Source: Pseudomonas fluorescens
GTDB lineage: Bacteria; Pseudomonadota; Gammaproteobacteria; Pseudomonadales; Pseudomonadaceae
Direction of reading: 5' to 3'
Length of the DNA: 64,000 bases
Assembly (NCBI RefSeq): GCF_902497995.1
Contig: NZ_CABVII010000003.1
Coordinates: 310,001 to 374,000 of the forward strand
The notes under the pieces are model-generated. The model ran no database searches and was not told the origin of the DNA. It worked only from the letters and a program-made list of their open reading frames with translations. Below, one piece after another: positions 47,525-56,849 of this stretch. The first letter of the stretch is position 1, and each line of letters opens with the position of its first letter. Made by a program: the position numbers and the translations under genes.

Positions 47525-47788
47525 ATGTCTAAAAAAATGGAAGACCAACCCACAACCTGTTATTTCCCGGAAGCCGAAACAACCCTGGAGATCACCCCAG
47601 ACCCGGATGTTTCGCCGGAGATAAACACGGATGCTCCAGCGCAAGACCCTGTAGCCCCGGGGACTTCGAATCGTCGCGCCAATTTTGCCGCCCCCGAGAG
47701 CGCAGACGGAGTCGGCAGAAAACGCAGTACGGGTGGCGTGGGTGGCTCCGGCGGTATCGACAGCCTGGGGGGCGGTCGCCTGCCTTGA
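47525..47788 (+). CDS. Small disordered protein with Gly-rich tail (unknown)
   Basis: 87-residue reading frame with AAGGAG eight bases before the ATG. The N-terminal 45 residues are acidic and Pro/Thr-rich (TTLEITPDPDVSPEINTDAP); the C-terminal 25 are basic and glycine-rich (RKRSTGGVGGSGGIDSLGGG, then RLP). No signal peptide, helix or known domain is seen. The good ribosome site and lack of frame breaks argue for a real gene; composition is unlike its neighbours. It lies between ccoP and ccoG. The layout recalls precursor peptides of modified natural products, but no modifying enzyme is adjacent, so this is only a remark. Confidence 0.55.
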   Translation: MSKKMEDQPTTCYFPEAETTLEITPDPDVSPEINTDAPAQDPVAPGTSNRRANFAAPESADGVGRKRSTGGVGGSGGIDSLGGGRLP

Positions 47789-47879
47789 GCTGCATCCATA
47801 AGCGCGCAGCGGGGCCCCGCTGCGTTCTGCAGACCCTATGCGATGTTCACCGGCGCGCAGAAGGCTTCGCTATAGTCAA

Positions 47880-47893
47880 TTGACTTGCATCAT
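47880..47893 (+). promoter_or_regulatory. Putative ANR/FNR box upstream of ccoG
   Basis: TTGAC-TTGC-ATCAT matches the TTGAT-N4-ATCAA consensus at 8 of 10 positions and lies 164 bp before the ccoG start. Anr, encoded at 55223, would activate ccoG and following genes under low oxygen. The distance leaves room for a leader. Confidence 0.5.
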
Positions 47894-48056
47894 GTTTTGT
47901 TACATTCGCTACACCATTGGTGATTTTTCCCCAACGCGACCAAAGGTCGCACCCTTGAGCCAGAGCGACAGGCGTATCATTGCGCCATTGCTACACCCTT
48001 TTTGACCGCGGTCGGCATGTACTGACCGGGGCATTTTTCCACTGCCGTGGGATGCA

Positions 48057-49475
48057 ATGATGAGCAACCAGATTCCGGTACACGACGTTACCCCGCCTGC
48101 CAAAAACACCAACAACACCGTCGACCTCTACGCCTCTCGGGAAAAGATCTACACCCGCGCCTTCACCGGCCTGTTCCGCAACCTGCGGATGATGGGTGGT
48201 GCCGGGCTGTTTCTCCTGTATTTCGGTACGGTCTGGCTCAAATGGGGTGGTCATCAGGCCGTCTGGTGGAACCTGCCGGAGCGCAAGTTCTTCATTTTTG
48301 GCGCGACCTTCTGGCCCCAGGACTTCATCCTGCTCTCGGGGATTCTGATCGTCAGCGCCTTCGGCCTGTTCTTCATCACCGTGTATGCCGGGCGGGTCTG
48401 GTGTGGCTATACCTGCCCGCAGAGTGTCTGGACCTGGATTTTCATGTGGTGCGAAAAGGTCACCGAAGGCGATCGCAACCAGCGCATCAAGCTCGACAAG
48501 GCGCCGATGAGCGCCAACAAGTTCCTGCGCAAATTCAGCAAACACGCGATGTGGCTGTTGATCGGCTTCGTGACCGGCATGACCTTCGTTGGCTACTTCT
48601 CGCCGATCCGCGAACTGACCATCGACTTCTTCACCGGCGCAGCCGATGGCTGGTCCTACTTCTGGGTCGGTTTCTTCACCCTCGCCACCTATGGCAACGC
48701 CGGCTGGTTGCGTGAGCAGGTGTGCATCTACATGTGCCCGTACGCACGCTTCCAGAGCGTGATGTTCGACAAGGACACCCTGATCGTTTCCTACGACCCG
48801 CGCCGTGGGGAATCCCGCGGCCCGCGCAAGAAAGGCATCGACTACAAAGCCATGGGCCTGGGTGATTGCATCGACTGCACCATGTGCGTCCAGGTCTGCC
48901 CGACGGGTATCGACATCCGCGATGGCCTGCAGGTCGAATGTATTGGCTGCGCAGCCTGCATCGACGCCTGCGACAGCATCATGGACAAGATGGACTATCC
49001 TCGCGGCCTGATCAGCTACACCACCGAGCACAACCTGTCCGGGCAAAAAACCAATAAACTGCGTCCCCGCCTGATCGGCTATGCCACGGTGCTGCTGGCG
49101 ATGATCGCCTTGCTGGTGAGCGCGTTCTTCATGCGTTCGCTGGTCGGCTTCGACGTCAGCAAGGACCGCGTGCTGTACCGCGAGAACGCCGAAGGCCGGA
49201 TCGAAAACGTCTACAGCCTGAAGATCATGAACAAGGACCAGCGCGACCACACCTACGTGCTGCAAGCCACTGGCCTGCCGGACCTGAAGCTGCAAGGCAA
49301 ACGCGAAATCAAAGTCGCCGCCGGGGAGATTTTCAGCCAGCCGGTCGAGTTGTCCAGCGCACCGGAACAACTGCCGTCGAGCACCAACGAGGTGAAGTTC
49401 ATCCTCAAGGACGTCGATGACGCCAGCATCCACGTTGAAGCCAAGAGCCGATTCATCGGCCCACAAATTCGTTGA
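48057..49475 (+). CDS. ccoG: cbb3 oxidase accessory protein CcoG (RdxA/FixG)
   Basis: 472-residue membrane ferredoxin thought to reduce Cu(II) for oxidase assembly. Several helices flank two 4Fe-4S motifs: CIDCTMCVQVCP and CIGCAACIDACD. Further conserved cysteines lie in WCGYTCPQSVW and YMCPYARFQ. The C-terminal Ig-like domain (about 365-472) is typical of FixG. Two consecutive ATGs (48057, 48060) are possible starts. Confidence 0.95.
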   Translation: MMSNQIPVHDVTPPAKNTNNTVDLYASREKIYTRAFTGLFRNLRMMGGAGLFLLYFGTVWLKWGGHQAVWWNLPERKFFIFGATFWPQDFILLSGILIVSAFGLFFITVYAGRVWCGYTCPQSVWTWIFMWCEKVTEGDRNQRIKLDKAPMSANKFLRKFSKHAMWLLIGFVTGMTFVGYFSPIRELTIDFFTGAADGWSYFWVGFFTLATYGNAGWLREQVCIYMCPYARFQSVMFDKDTLIVSYDPRRGESRGPRKKGIDYKAMGLGDCIDCTMCVQVCPTGIDIRDGLQVECIGCAACIDACDSIMDKMDYPRGLISYTTEHNLSGQKTNKLRPRLIGYATVLLAMIALLVSAFFMRSLVGFDVSKDRVLYRENAEGRIENVYSLKIMNKDQRDHTYVLQATGLPDLKLQGKREIKVAAGEIFSQPVELSSAPEQLPSSTNEVKFILKDVDDASIHVEAKSRFIGPQIR

Positions 49476-49486
49476 GAGAAGTGATC

Positions 49487-50026
49487 ATGCCCGCAGCAAA
49501 TGCCACAAGTCCCTGGTACAAGCACCTTTGGCCGTGGATCATCATCGCCATCCTGGCCTGCTCGGTGACCCTGACCTTGTCCATGGTGACCATCGCGGTG
49601 AACAACCCGGACAACCTGGTCAACGATAACTACTACGAGGCCGGCAAGGGCATCAACCGTTCGCTGGACCGTGAACTGCTGGCCCAGACCCTGCTGTTGC
49701 GCGCCAGCGTTCATCTGGATGGCGTGACCGGTGAAGTCGATGTACGCCTGAACGGCAACAGCGCACCGGCCACCCTGGAGCTGAACCTGATCTCGCCGAC
49801 CCAGCCGGAGAAGGATCGCAAGATCACCCTCGCCCGCAGCGACACCGAACAGGGCCGCTACATCGGCCAGGTGAGCGACAAGGTCGACGGCCGTCGCTTC
49901 GTGGAGTTGCTGGGTGTGCAGGATGGCAAAACCTGGCGCATGTTCGAGGAAGAACAGGTCAGCCATGACAAGGATCTGCTGCTGGGTGATGAGCCGCTGC
50001 AGGGCGCCGAAGACCTGAAAAAGTAA
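49487..50026 (+). CDS. ccoH: cbb3 oxidase assembly protein CcoH (FixH)
   Basis: 179-residue FixH-family protein with one N-terminal membrane helix (about residues 15-40, WIIIAILACSVTLTLSMVTI) and a periplasmic domain with NPDNLVNDNYYEAGKGINR. It stabilises the oxidase during assembly. Start ATG 49487 is preferred; a frame opening 15 bases earlier lacks support. It follows ccoG by 11 bases. Confidence 0.9.
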   Translation: MPAANATSPWYKHLWPWIIIAILACSVTLTLSMVTIAVNNPDNLVNDNYYEAGKGINRSLDRELLAQTLLLRASVHLDGVTGEVDVRLNGNSAPATLELNLISPTQPEKDRKITLARSDTEQGRYIGQVSDKVDGRRFVELLGVQDGKTWRMFEEEQVSHDKDLLLGDEPLQGAEDLKK

Positions 50027-50044
50027 AAGCCTGCGCTTCGCGCA

Positions 50045-50133
50045 TCGCGGGCAAGCCCGCTCCCACAAGGTTTTGCATTGATCGCAAAATTGAATAACAC
50101 CGCCAGTCACTGTGGGAGCGGGCTTGCCCGCGA
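50045..50133. repeat. REPIN, 23-bp perfect arms, inside the ccoH-ccoI gap
   Basis: Arms 50045-50067 and 50111-50133 (GTGGGAGCGGGCTTGCCCGC type) are exact reverse complements. TAACACCGCC (50095-50104) precedes the right unit. It interrupts the ccoGHIS operon between ccoH and ccoI and may reduce read-through or stabilise the upstream mRNA. Confidence 0.88.
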
Positions 50134-50181
50134 AGGGGCCCTATCCGACGACAGAGATTCTGCGGCACCAGTGAAAATCCA

Positions 50182-52632
50182 ATGACCAGTCCAACCCCCT
50201 GCTACCACTGCGCCCTGCCCGTCCCGGCCGGCAGCCGCTTCACCGCTGCCGTCCTCGGTGAAACCCGCGAGTTCTGCTGCCCGGGTTGCCAGGCCGTGGC
50301 CGAGGCGATTGTCGCAGGGGGCCTTGAAAGTTATTACCAGCACCGCAGCGAAGCGTCGGCCAACCCCGCAGCCTTGCCCGTGCAACTGGTCGACGAGCTG
50401 GCGTTGTACGACCGCGCCGACGTGCAAAAACCCTTCGTTCGCCACGAAGGCGACCTCGCCGAAACCACGTTGTTGATGGAAGGCATCAGCTGCGCCGCCT
50501 GTGGCTGGCTGATCGAGAAACACCTGCGTGGCTTGCCGGCGGTGGCCGAAGCGCGCCTGAACCTGTCCAACCATCGCCTGCACGTACGCTGGGCCGACGC
50601 GCAATTGCCACTGAGCCGGGTACTGAGCGAATTGCGCCACATCGGTTACGCCGCACACCCCTATCAAGCCGACCGCGCCAGCGAACAACTGGCCAGTGAA
50701 AACCGCCTGGCCCTGCGCCAGCTCGGGGTCGCCGGCCTGCTGTGGTTCCAGGCGATGATGGCGACCATGGCCACCTGGCCGGAATTCAATATCGACCTCA
50801 GCCCCGAGCTGCACACCATTCTGCGCTGGGTCGCGCTGTTCCTCACGACGCCGATCGTGTTCTACAGCTGTGCGCCATTCTTCAAGGGCGCCATGCGCGA
50901 CCTGCGTACCCGTCACCTGACCATGGACGTTTCGGTATCGCTGGCGATCGGCAGCGCCTACATCGCCGGGATCTGGACCTCGATCACCGGGGTCGGCGAA
51001 CTGTACTTCGATGCGGTCGGCATGTTTGCACTGTTCCTGCTGGCCGGGCGCTATCTGGAACGTCGCGCCCGGGAGCGTACCGCCGCCGCCACCGCGCAGC
51101 TGGTCAATCTATTGCCCGCCTCTTGCTTGCGACTGAGCGCTGACGGCCAGAGCGAGCGGATCCTGCTCAGCGAACTGCGCGTGGGCGATCAAGTGCTGGT
51201 GCATCCCGGCGCGATCCTCCCGGCCGACGGCAAGATCCTCGACGGCCAGTCGAGCATCGACGAATCCCTCCTCACCGGCGAGTACCTGCCGCAATCAAGG
51301 ATGCCGGGCGATGCGGTCACCGCCGGCACCCTGAACGTCGAGGGCGCGTTGACCGTGCAAGTCCTGGCCCTCGGCCAGGACACCCGATTGTCCGCCATCG
51401 TCCGCCTGCTGGACCGTGCCCAGGCCGAAAAGCCGCGACTGGCACAAATCGCCGACCGCGCCGCGCAGTGGTTCCTGCTGCTGTCGCTGATTGCCGCCGC
51501 TGTCATCGGCCTGGTCTGGTGGGAGCTGGATTCGTCACGGGCGTTCTGGATCGTGCTGGCGATGCTGGTTGCGACTTGCCCGTGCGCCTTGTCCCTGGCC
51601 ACGCCGACCGCCCTCACCGCCGCCACCGGAACCTTGCACAAACTTGGCCTGTTGTTGACTCGCGGCCATGTGCTGGAGGGCCTGAACCAGATCGACACGG
51701 TGATTTTCGACAAGACCGGCACCCTCACCGAAGGCCGCCTGGCGCTGCGCTCGATCCGCCCGCTCGGCGCGCTCGACAGCGACCAATGCCTGAGTCTCGC
51801 CGCCGCCCTGGAAAACCGCTCCGAACACCCGATCGCCCGGGCATTCGGCCGGGCGCCGCTGGCCGCTGAAGAGGTCCACAGCACGCCGGGCCTTGGCCTC
51901 GAAGGATGGGTCGGTGAACATCGTTTGCGTATTGGCCAACCGGGATTTGTCTGCGAACTCAGTGGCGCTGCCGTGCCCGCCATGCCGGATGAAGCCGGCC
52001 AATGGTTGCTGCTCGGCAATGACCAGGGGCCGCTGGCATGGTTCGTCCTCGACGACCGTTTGCGCAGCGACGCCCCCGCGCTGCTCGCCGCGTGCAAGGC
52101 CCGAGGCTGGCGCACGTTGCTGCTGTCCGGCGACAGTTCGCCGATGGTTGCCAGTGTGGCGGCTGAACTGGGTATCGACGAAGCCCGTGGCGGCTTGCGT
52201 CCGGACGATAAATTGCAGGTCTTGCAACAACTGCACAAGGAAGGTCGCAAGGTGTTGATGCTCGGTGACGGGGTCAACGATGTGCCGGTGCTGGCCGCCG
52301 CCGACATCAGCGTGGCGATGGGTTCGGCGACGGATCTGGCGAAGACCAGTGCCGATGCAGTGTTGCTGTCGAACCGCCTCGACGCGCTGGTACAAGCTTT
52401 CAGCCTGGCCCGGCGCACCCGTCGGGTCATCATCGAGAACCTGTTGTGGGCGGGGTTGTACAATGGCCTCATGCTGCCCTTCGCCGCCCTCGGCTGGATT
52501 ACTCCGGTATGGGCCGCGGTCGGCATGTCCATCAGTTCGTTGACCGTGGTGCTGAACGCCCTGCGCCTGACTCGCCTGCCGGGCGCGCCTGCCGCCAGCC
52601 CCGCGCCAGAAACCCGCCCGCTGCCGGCCTGA
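50182..52632 (+). CDS. ccoI: Copper-transporting P1B-type ATPase CcoI (FixI)
   Basis: 816-residue heavy-metal ATPase that supplies copper for cbb3 oxidase. N-terminal Cys-rich segment CYHCALPVP...FCCPGCQ, a metal-binding domain with GISCAACGW (CxxC), eight membrane helices with the intramembrane metal site CPCALSLATP, the phosphorylation site DKTGTLTEG and the hinge GDGVNDVPVL. Length and motifs fit FixI. Start MTSPTPCYHC begins 48 bp after the REPIN. Confidence 0.95.
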   Translation: MTSPTPCYHCALPVPAGSRFTAAVLGETREFCCPGCQAVAEAIVAGGLESYYQHRSEASANPAALPVQLVDELALYDRADVQKPFVRHEGDLAETTLLMEGISCAACGWLIEKHLRGLPAVAEARLNLSNHRLHVRWADAQLPLSRVLSELRHIGYAAHPYQADRASEQLASENRLALRQLGVAGLLWFQAMMATMATWPEFNIDLSPELHTILRWVALFLTTPIVFYSCAPFFKGAMRDLRTRHLTMDVSVSLAIGSAYIAGIWTSITGVGELYFDAVGMFALFLLAGRYLERRARERTAAATAQLVNLLPASCLRLSADGQSERILLSELRVGDQVLVHPGAILPADGKILDGQSSIDESLLTGEYLPQSRMPGDAVTAGTLNVEGALTVQVLALGQDTRLSAIVRLLDRAQAEKPRLAQIADRAAQWFLLLSLIAAAVIGLVWWELDSSRAFWIVLAMLVATCPCALSLATPTALTAATGTLHKLGLLLTRGHVLEGLNQIDTVIFDKTGTLTEGRLALRSIRPLGALDSDQCLSLAAALENRSEHPIARAFGRAPLAAEEVHSTPGLGLEGWVGEHRLRIGQPGFVCELSGAAVPAMPDEAGQWLLLGNDQGPLAWFVLDDRLRSDAPALLAACKARGWRTLLLSGDSSPMVASVAAELGIDEARGGLRPDDKLQVLQQLHKEGRKVLMLGDGVNDVPVLAAADISVAMGSATDLAKTSADAVLLSNRLDALVQAFSLARRTRRVIIENLLWAGLYNGLMLPFAALGWITPVWAAVGMSISSLTVVLNALRLTRLPGAPAASPAPETRPLPA

Positions 52633-52655
52633 GCCGCGCGGGCATGGAGTGACCC

Positions 52656-52874
52656 ATGCCAGCTCTCTACGTGATGATCCCCGCTGCGCTGTTGATTGTG
52701 GCCATTGCGATCTACATCTTCTTCTGGGCGGTCGACAGCGGTCAGTACGACGATCTGGACGGCCCGGCCCACAGCATCCTGTTCGACGATCAGGACCCGA
52801 ACCACCAGGCGGCGGTCGACGAGGCCAGCGGCCATCCGGCCAAACCGGACGACAAGGCGCCTCCGCATGCTTGA
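52656..52874 (+). CDS. ccoS: cbb3 oxidase assembly protein CcoS
   Basis: 72-residue protein with one N-terminal helix (ALYVMIPAALLIVAIAIYIF) and the conserved FFWAVDSGQYDDLDGPAHSI block. CcoS is needed to insert haem b and CuB into CcoN. It overlaps the next gene by eight bases. Confidence 0.93.
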   Translation: MPALYVMIPAALLIVAIAIYIFFWAVDSGQYDDLDGPAHSILFDDQDPNHQAAVDEASGHPAKPDDKAPPHA

Positions 52875-53550
52875 GTTGGCGCCCCTGTTGGTGTCTGCAG
52901 TCATTCTCGGCCTGCTCGGTGGTGGTCATTGCCTGGGGATGTGCGGCGGCTTGATGGGCGCGCTGACCCTGGCGATCCCCCAGGAGCAGCGCAGCCGACG
53001 CTTTCGGTTGCTGCTGGCCTATAACCTGGGACGAATTCTCAGTTATGCCGCGGCCGGCCTGCTGATCGGACTGGCCGGGTGGGCGGTGGCCAACAGCCCG
53101 GCAGCGATGTTCATGCGCGTCATCGCCGGATTATTGCTGATCGCCATGGGCCTGTACCTGGCCGGTTGGTGGAGCGGCCTGACCCGCATCGAAAGCCTCG
53201 GTCGCGGCCTGTGGCGGCATATCCAGCCGGTCGCCAACACACTGCTGCCGGTGTCGAGCCTGCCCCGCGCATTGCTGCTGGGTGCGCTCTGGGGCTGGCT
53301 GCCCTGCGGACTGGTCTATAGCACGCTGCTGTGGTCGGCGAGTCAGGGCAATGCAGTGGACAGTGCGTTGCTGATGCTCGCGTTCGGGCTGGGCACCTGG
53401 CCGGTGCTGCTGGCCACGGGGCTGGCAGCCGAGCGGGTCACGGCGCTGTTGCGCAAACGCAGCGTGCGGGTGGCCGGTGGCTTGCTGGTGATGCTGTTTG
53501 GCATCTGGACCCTGCCTGGGCCGCATCAGCATTGGTTGATGGGGCATTAG
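52867..53550 (+). CDS. DsbD_2/TauE-SafE-like membrane protein
   Basis: 227-residue inner-membrane protein with six or so helices. The first helix ends in GGGHCLGMCGGLMG, whose Cys-x-x-x-Cys and His could bind copper, and a later helix has WGWLPCGLVYSTL with another cysteine. Its translational overlap with ccoS (eight bases) and constant position after CcoS in Pseudomonas suggest a role in copper or redox supply for the oxidase. The exact substrate is unknown. Confidence 0.8.
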   Translation: MLELAPLLVSAVILGLLGGGHCLGMCGGLMGALTLAIPQEQRSRRFRLLLAYNLGRILSYAAAGLLIGLAGWAVANSPAAMFMRVIAGLLLIAMGLYLAGWWSGLTRIESLGRGLWRHIQPVANTLLPVSSLPRALLLGALWGWLPCGLVYSTLLWSASQGNAVDSALLMLAFGLGTWPVLLATGLAAERVTALLRKRSVRVAGGLLVMLFGIWTLPGPHQHWLMGH

Positions 53551-53561
53551 ATCGGCGCGGC

Positions 53562-53638
53562 CTTCGCGGGCAAGCCCGCTCCCACATTGGATTTGCGGCG
53601 TACACAAATCCATTGTGGGAGCGGGCTTGCTCGCGAAG
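53562..53638. repeat. REPIN between the cco cluster and hemN
   Basis: Arms 53562-53586 and 53614-53638 match at 24 of 25 positions in inverted orientation. It separates the cco transcripts from the ANR box and promoter of hemN, 32 bp downstream. Confidence 0.88.
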
Positions 53639-53669
53639 AGGCCCTCACTGCCAACCCAGATCCCTACCT

Positions 53670-53683
53670 TTGATGCAAATCAA
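53670..53683 (+). promoter_or_regulatory. Perfect ANR/FNR box upstream of hemN
   Basis: TTGAT-GCAA-ATCAA matches the consensus at all ten fixed positions, 64 bp before the hemN start codon. Activation of hemN by Anr at low oxygen is established in P. aeruginosa; the site here supports the same control. Confidence 0.88.
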
Positions 53684-53746
53684 GATGCCCCCACACCGCC
53701 CCCCCTAGACTCGCCAACACAGCCAGCCTATCCGGGGAATGCCCGC

Positions 53747-55132
53747 ATGATGCTCGACGCCATTCGTTGGGACACCGATCTGATCCGCCGTCATGACCTG
53801 GCGGGACCGCGCTACACCTCGTATCCGACCGCCCTGCAGTTCGACGGCCAGGTCGGCACCTTCGACCTGTTCCAGGCCTTGCGTGACAGCCGCAAGGCCC
53901 TGCGCCCGTTGTCGCTCTACGTGCATGTGCCCTTCTGCGCGAACATTTGCTACTACTGCGCCTGCAACAAAGTCATCACCAAGGACCGCGACCGGGCCCT
54001 GCCTTACTTGCAGCGCCTGGAGCAGGAAATCCAGCTGATCGCCTGCCACCTCGACCCGGCGCAGACAGTCGAGCAGTTGCATTTCGGTGGTGGCACGCCG
54101 ACTTTTCTCAGCCACGCCGAACTGCGTCAGTTGATGGCCCGGTTGCGTAAAAGCTTCAACTTGCTGGACGATGATTCCGGCGACTACGGCATCGAGATCG
54201 ACCCTCGCGAAGCCGATTGGTCGACCATGGGCCTGCTCCGTGAACTGGGCTTCAATCGGGTCAGCATCGGCCTGCAGGACCTCGATCCGGCGGTGCAACG
54301 GGCGGTGAATCGCCTGCAAAGCCTGGAAGAAACCCGCGCGGTGATCGACGCCGCCCGCACCCTGCAATTTCGCTCGATCAACCTTGATCTGATCTACGGC
54401 TTGCCGAAACAGACGCCCGGGACCTTCGCCCGCACGGTCGACGAAGTCATCGCGCTGCAACCCGACCGGCTTTCGGTGTTCAACTACGCGCACCTGCCTG
54501 AACGCTTCATGCCGCAACGGCGCATCAACAGCGACGAACTGCCGACGCCGGCGCAGAAACTGGACATGCTCCAGGGCACCATCCAACAACTGACCGCCGC
54601 CGGATACCGCTACATCGGCATGGATCACTTCGCGCTGCCCGACGATGAACTGGCGATCGCCCAGGAAGAATCGACCCTGCAACGCAACTTCCAGGGTTAC
54701 ACCACCCACGGCCATTGCGACCTGATCGGCCTCGGCGTTTCGGCCATCAGTCAGATCGGCGACCTGTACTGCCAGAACAGCAGCGACCTGAACCAGTATC
54801 AGAACGCGCTCGCCTCCTCGCAACCGGCCACCCATCGCGGGCTGCTGTGCAACGCCGATGACCGTCTGCGTCGGGCAGTCATCCAACAATTGATCTGTCA
54901 TTTCAGCCTGGAGTTCGCCCGGATCGAACATACTTTCAACATCGATTTCCAAGGTTATTTCGCCGACCTCTGGCCGCAATTGCAGCGCCTGGCCGCAGAC
55001 GGCCTGATCGAACTCGATAATGAAAAAATCAGGGTACTGCCCGCCGGACGGTTGCTGGTGCGTTCGGTGTGCAGGGTGTTCGATGCCTACTTGGGCCAGC
55101 AGGATCACCAGCGTTTTTCACGGGTGATCTAG
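53747..55132 (+). CDS. hemN: Oxygen-independent coproporphyrinogen III oxidase
   Basis: 461-residue radical SAM enzyme that decarboxylates coproporphyrinogen III without oxygen during haem synthesis. The radical SAM cluster motif is CxxxCxxC at Cys64, Cys68, Cys71 (VPFCANICYYCACNK), with the additional conserved Cys73. FGGGTPTFL and the C-terminal HemN domain are present. Two ATGs in a row (53747, 53750) could start it; GGGGA sits eight bases before the first. It supplies haem for the cbb3 oxidase when oxygen is scarce. Confidence 0.96.
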   Translation: MMLDAIRWDTDLIRRHDLAGPRYTSYPTALQFDGQVGTFDLFQALRDSRKALRPLSLYVHVPFCANICYYCACNKVITKDRDRALPYLQRLEQEIQLIACHLDPAQTVEQLHFGGGTPTFLSHAELRQLMARLRKSFNLLDDDSGDYGIEIDPREADWSTMGLLRELGFNRVSIGLQDLDPAVQRAVNRLQSLEETRAVIDAARTLQFRSINLDLIYGLPKQTPGTFARTVDEVIALQPDRLSVFNYAHLPERFMPQRRINSDELPTPAQKLDMLQGTIQQLTAAGYRYIGMDHFALPDDELAIAQEESTLQRNFQGYTTHGHCDLIGLGVSAISQIGDLYCQNSSDLNQYQNALASSQPATHRGLLCNADDRLRRAVIQQLICHFSLEFARIEHTFNIDFQGYFADLWPQLQRLAADGLIELDNEKIRVLPAGRLLVRSVCRVFDAYLGQQDHQRFSRVI

Positions 55133-55222
55133 GCTGCGGCAAAATCGCCAGGCGCTGGCCTGAATGTCCTCCTGTGAGTTACCCTTACAGCTTATGTGTG
55201 TTTTCCCACAAGGATTGAAGAA

Positions 55223-55957
55223 ATGTCCGAGCCAGTAAAACTGCGCGCTCATAGTCAGGCTCACTGCAAGGATTGCAGCCTGGCCCCCCTCTGCCTGCCA
55301 CTTTCTCTGAATCTGGAAGACATGGATGCGCTGGACGAAATCGTCAAACGTGGCCGCCCGCTGAAAAAGGGCGAGTTCCTGTTCCGTCAGGGCGACACCT
55401 TCGATTCCGTTTATGCAGTTCGCGCCGGCGCCTTGAAGACCTTCAGCCTGAGCGACGGCGGCGAAGAGCAGCTCACCGGTTTCCATTTGCCGAGCGAACT
55501 GGTCGGTTTGTCGGGCATGGATACCGAAAAACACCCGGTCTCGGCGCAAGCGCTGGAAACCACCTCGGTCTGTGAAATTCCTTTCGAGCGCCTCGACGAG
55601 CTGGCGCTGCAACTGCCACAGCTGCGCCGACAGTTGATGCGCGTCATGAGCCGCGAGATTCGTGACGACCAGCAAATGATGTTGCTGTTGTCGAAGAAAA
55701 CTGCCGATGAGCGGATTGCGACTTTCCTGGTCAACCTCTCGGCACGCTTTCGCGCCAGGGGTTTCTCGGCCAACCAGTTCCGCCTGAGCATGTCGCGCAA
55801 CGAAATCGGCAATTATCTGGGGCTGGCGGTGGAAACCGTGTCCCGGGTGTTCACGCGTTTTCAGCAAAACCAACTGATCGCCGCCGAAGGCAAGGAAATC
55901 CATATCCTCGACCCGATCCAGCTCTGCGCCCTGGCCGGCGGCTCGCTGGAAAGCTGA
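55223..55957 (+). CDS. anr: Anaerobic transcriptional regulator Anr (FNR family)
   Basis: 244-residue CRP/FNR activator with an oxygen-labile 4Fe-4S cluster. Cluster cysteines are Cys15, Cys18, Cys24 ([11 protein letters not shown]) and Cys117 ([10 protein letters not shown]), matching the FNR pattern. The recognition helix EVTVSR-type block is [14 protein letters not shown] with Glu, Ser and Arg that read TTGAT. Start [10 protein letters not shown] is preceded by AAGGATTGAAGA. It is expected to control hemN, ccoG and many distant genes. Confidence 0.96.
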   Translation: MSEPVKLRAHSQAHCKDCSLAPLCLPLSLNLEDMDALDEIVKRGRPLKKGEFLFRQGDTFDSVYAVRAGALKTFSLSDGGEEQLTGFHLPSELVGLSGMDTEKHPVSAQALETTSVCEIPFERLDELALQLPQLRRQLMRVMSREIRDDQQMMLLLSKKTADERIATFLVNLSARFRARGFSANQFRLSMSRNEIGNYLGLAVETVSRVFTRFQQNQLIAAEGKEIHILDPIQLCALAGGSLES

Positions 55958-56036
55958 CAGCAACACTTGCGGCTGAGCGAAAGGGTTCAGCCGCCGTTAT
56001 ACTGCAACGTTTGCAGCCTGCCAGGATTCTTCGACT

Positions 56037-56585
56037 ATGGCCTTCGACTCCTTCGACATCAAATCCTTGATCCGCCCCGTGATCGACTTCCCAAAGCCGG
56101 GCGTGATCTTTCGCGACATCACTCCGTTGTTCCAGTCGCCCACGGCCCTGCGCCTGGTGATGGACAGCTTTGCTCACCGTTATGTCGAAGCCGACTTCAC
56201 CCACATCGGGGCGATGGACGCCCGCGGTTTTCTGATCGGTTCGGTGCTGGCCTATCAGCTCAACAAGCCACTGGTGTTGTTCCGCAAGCAAGGCAAGCTG
56301 CCAGCCGAGGTGCTGGCCGAAGGATATGCGACCGAGTACGGCGAAGCCTTCCTCGAAGTCCACGCCGACAGCCTGTGTGAAGGCGATTCGGTGGTGATGT
56401 TCGATGACCTGATTGCCACCGGCGGCACACTGATTGCCGCGGCGAACCTGATTCGGCGCATGGGTGCGCGGGTTCATGAGGCGGCGGCGATTATTGATCT
56501 GCCGGAGCTGGGCGGGTCGCAGCGGTTGGAAGATATGGGGATTCCCACTTTTTGCCTGACGCAGTTTGCGTTGGACGATAAGTAA
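56037..56585 (+). CDS. apt: Adenine phosphoribosyltransferase
   Basis: 182-residue purine salvage enzyme that makes AMP from adenine and PRPP. The PRPP-binding motif is [17 protein letters not shown], preceded by the [13 protein letters not shown] block, and [12 protein letters not shown] near the N-terminus is typical. It follows anr by 79 bp on the same strand, the conserved Pseudomonas order. Confidence 0.95.
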   Translation: MAFDSFDIKSLIRPVIDFPKPGVIFRDITPLFQSPTALRLVMDSFAHRYVEADFTHIGAMDARGFLIGSVLAYQLNKPLVLFRKQGKLPAEVLAEGYATEYGEAFLEVHADSLCEGDSVVMFDDLIATGGTLIAAANLIRRMGARVHEAAAIIDLPELGGSQRLEDMGIPTFCLTQFALDDK

Positions 56586-56601
56586 CGCGTTGTCTGCACT
56601 G

Positions 56602-56829
56602 ACGCCTTCGCGAGCAAGCTCGCTCCCACAGGATTACCTGCGTACCAATGGATGGTGGAAAACCCCAAACCCCGTAGGAGCCAGGCTTGCCGGCGAAGGG
56701 GTCTTCATGGGCGGCGCAGGGCTTGAGGCCGCCTTCGCGGGCAAGCCTCGCTCCTACAGGAGATTTTCTGTGTACACACGTTCGTGCACGACTGAGATCA
56801 ACTGTGGGAGCGAGCTTGCTCGCGAAAGC
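56602..56829. repeat. Cluster of four REP units between apt and recR
   Basis: Units at 56602-56629 (inverted), 56672-56701 (forward, GTAGGAGCCAGGCTTGCCGG, diverged), 56731-56759 (inverted) and 56802-56829 (forward). They alternate in orientation and mix both REP families, so several hairpins are possible. It separates the convergent apt and recR genes. Confidence 0.85.
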
Positions 56830-56849
56830 GTCAGATCAGAGACCACAAA

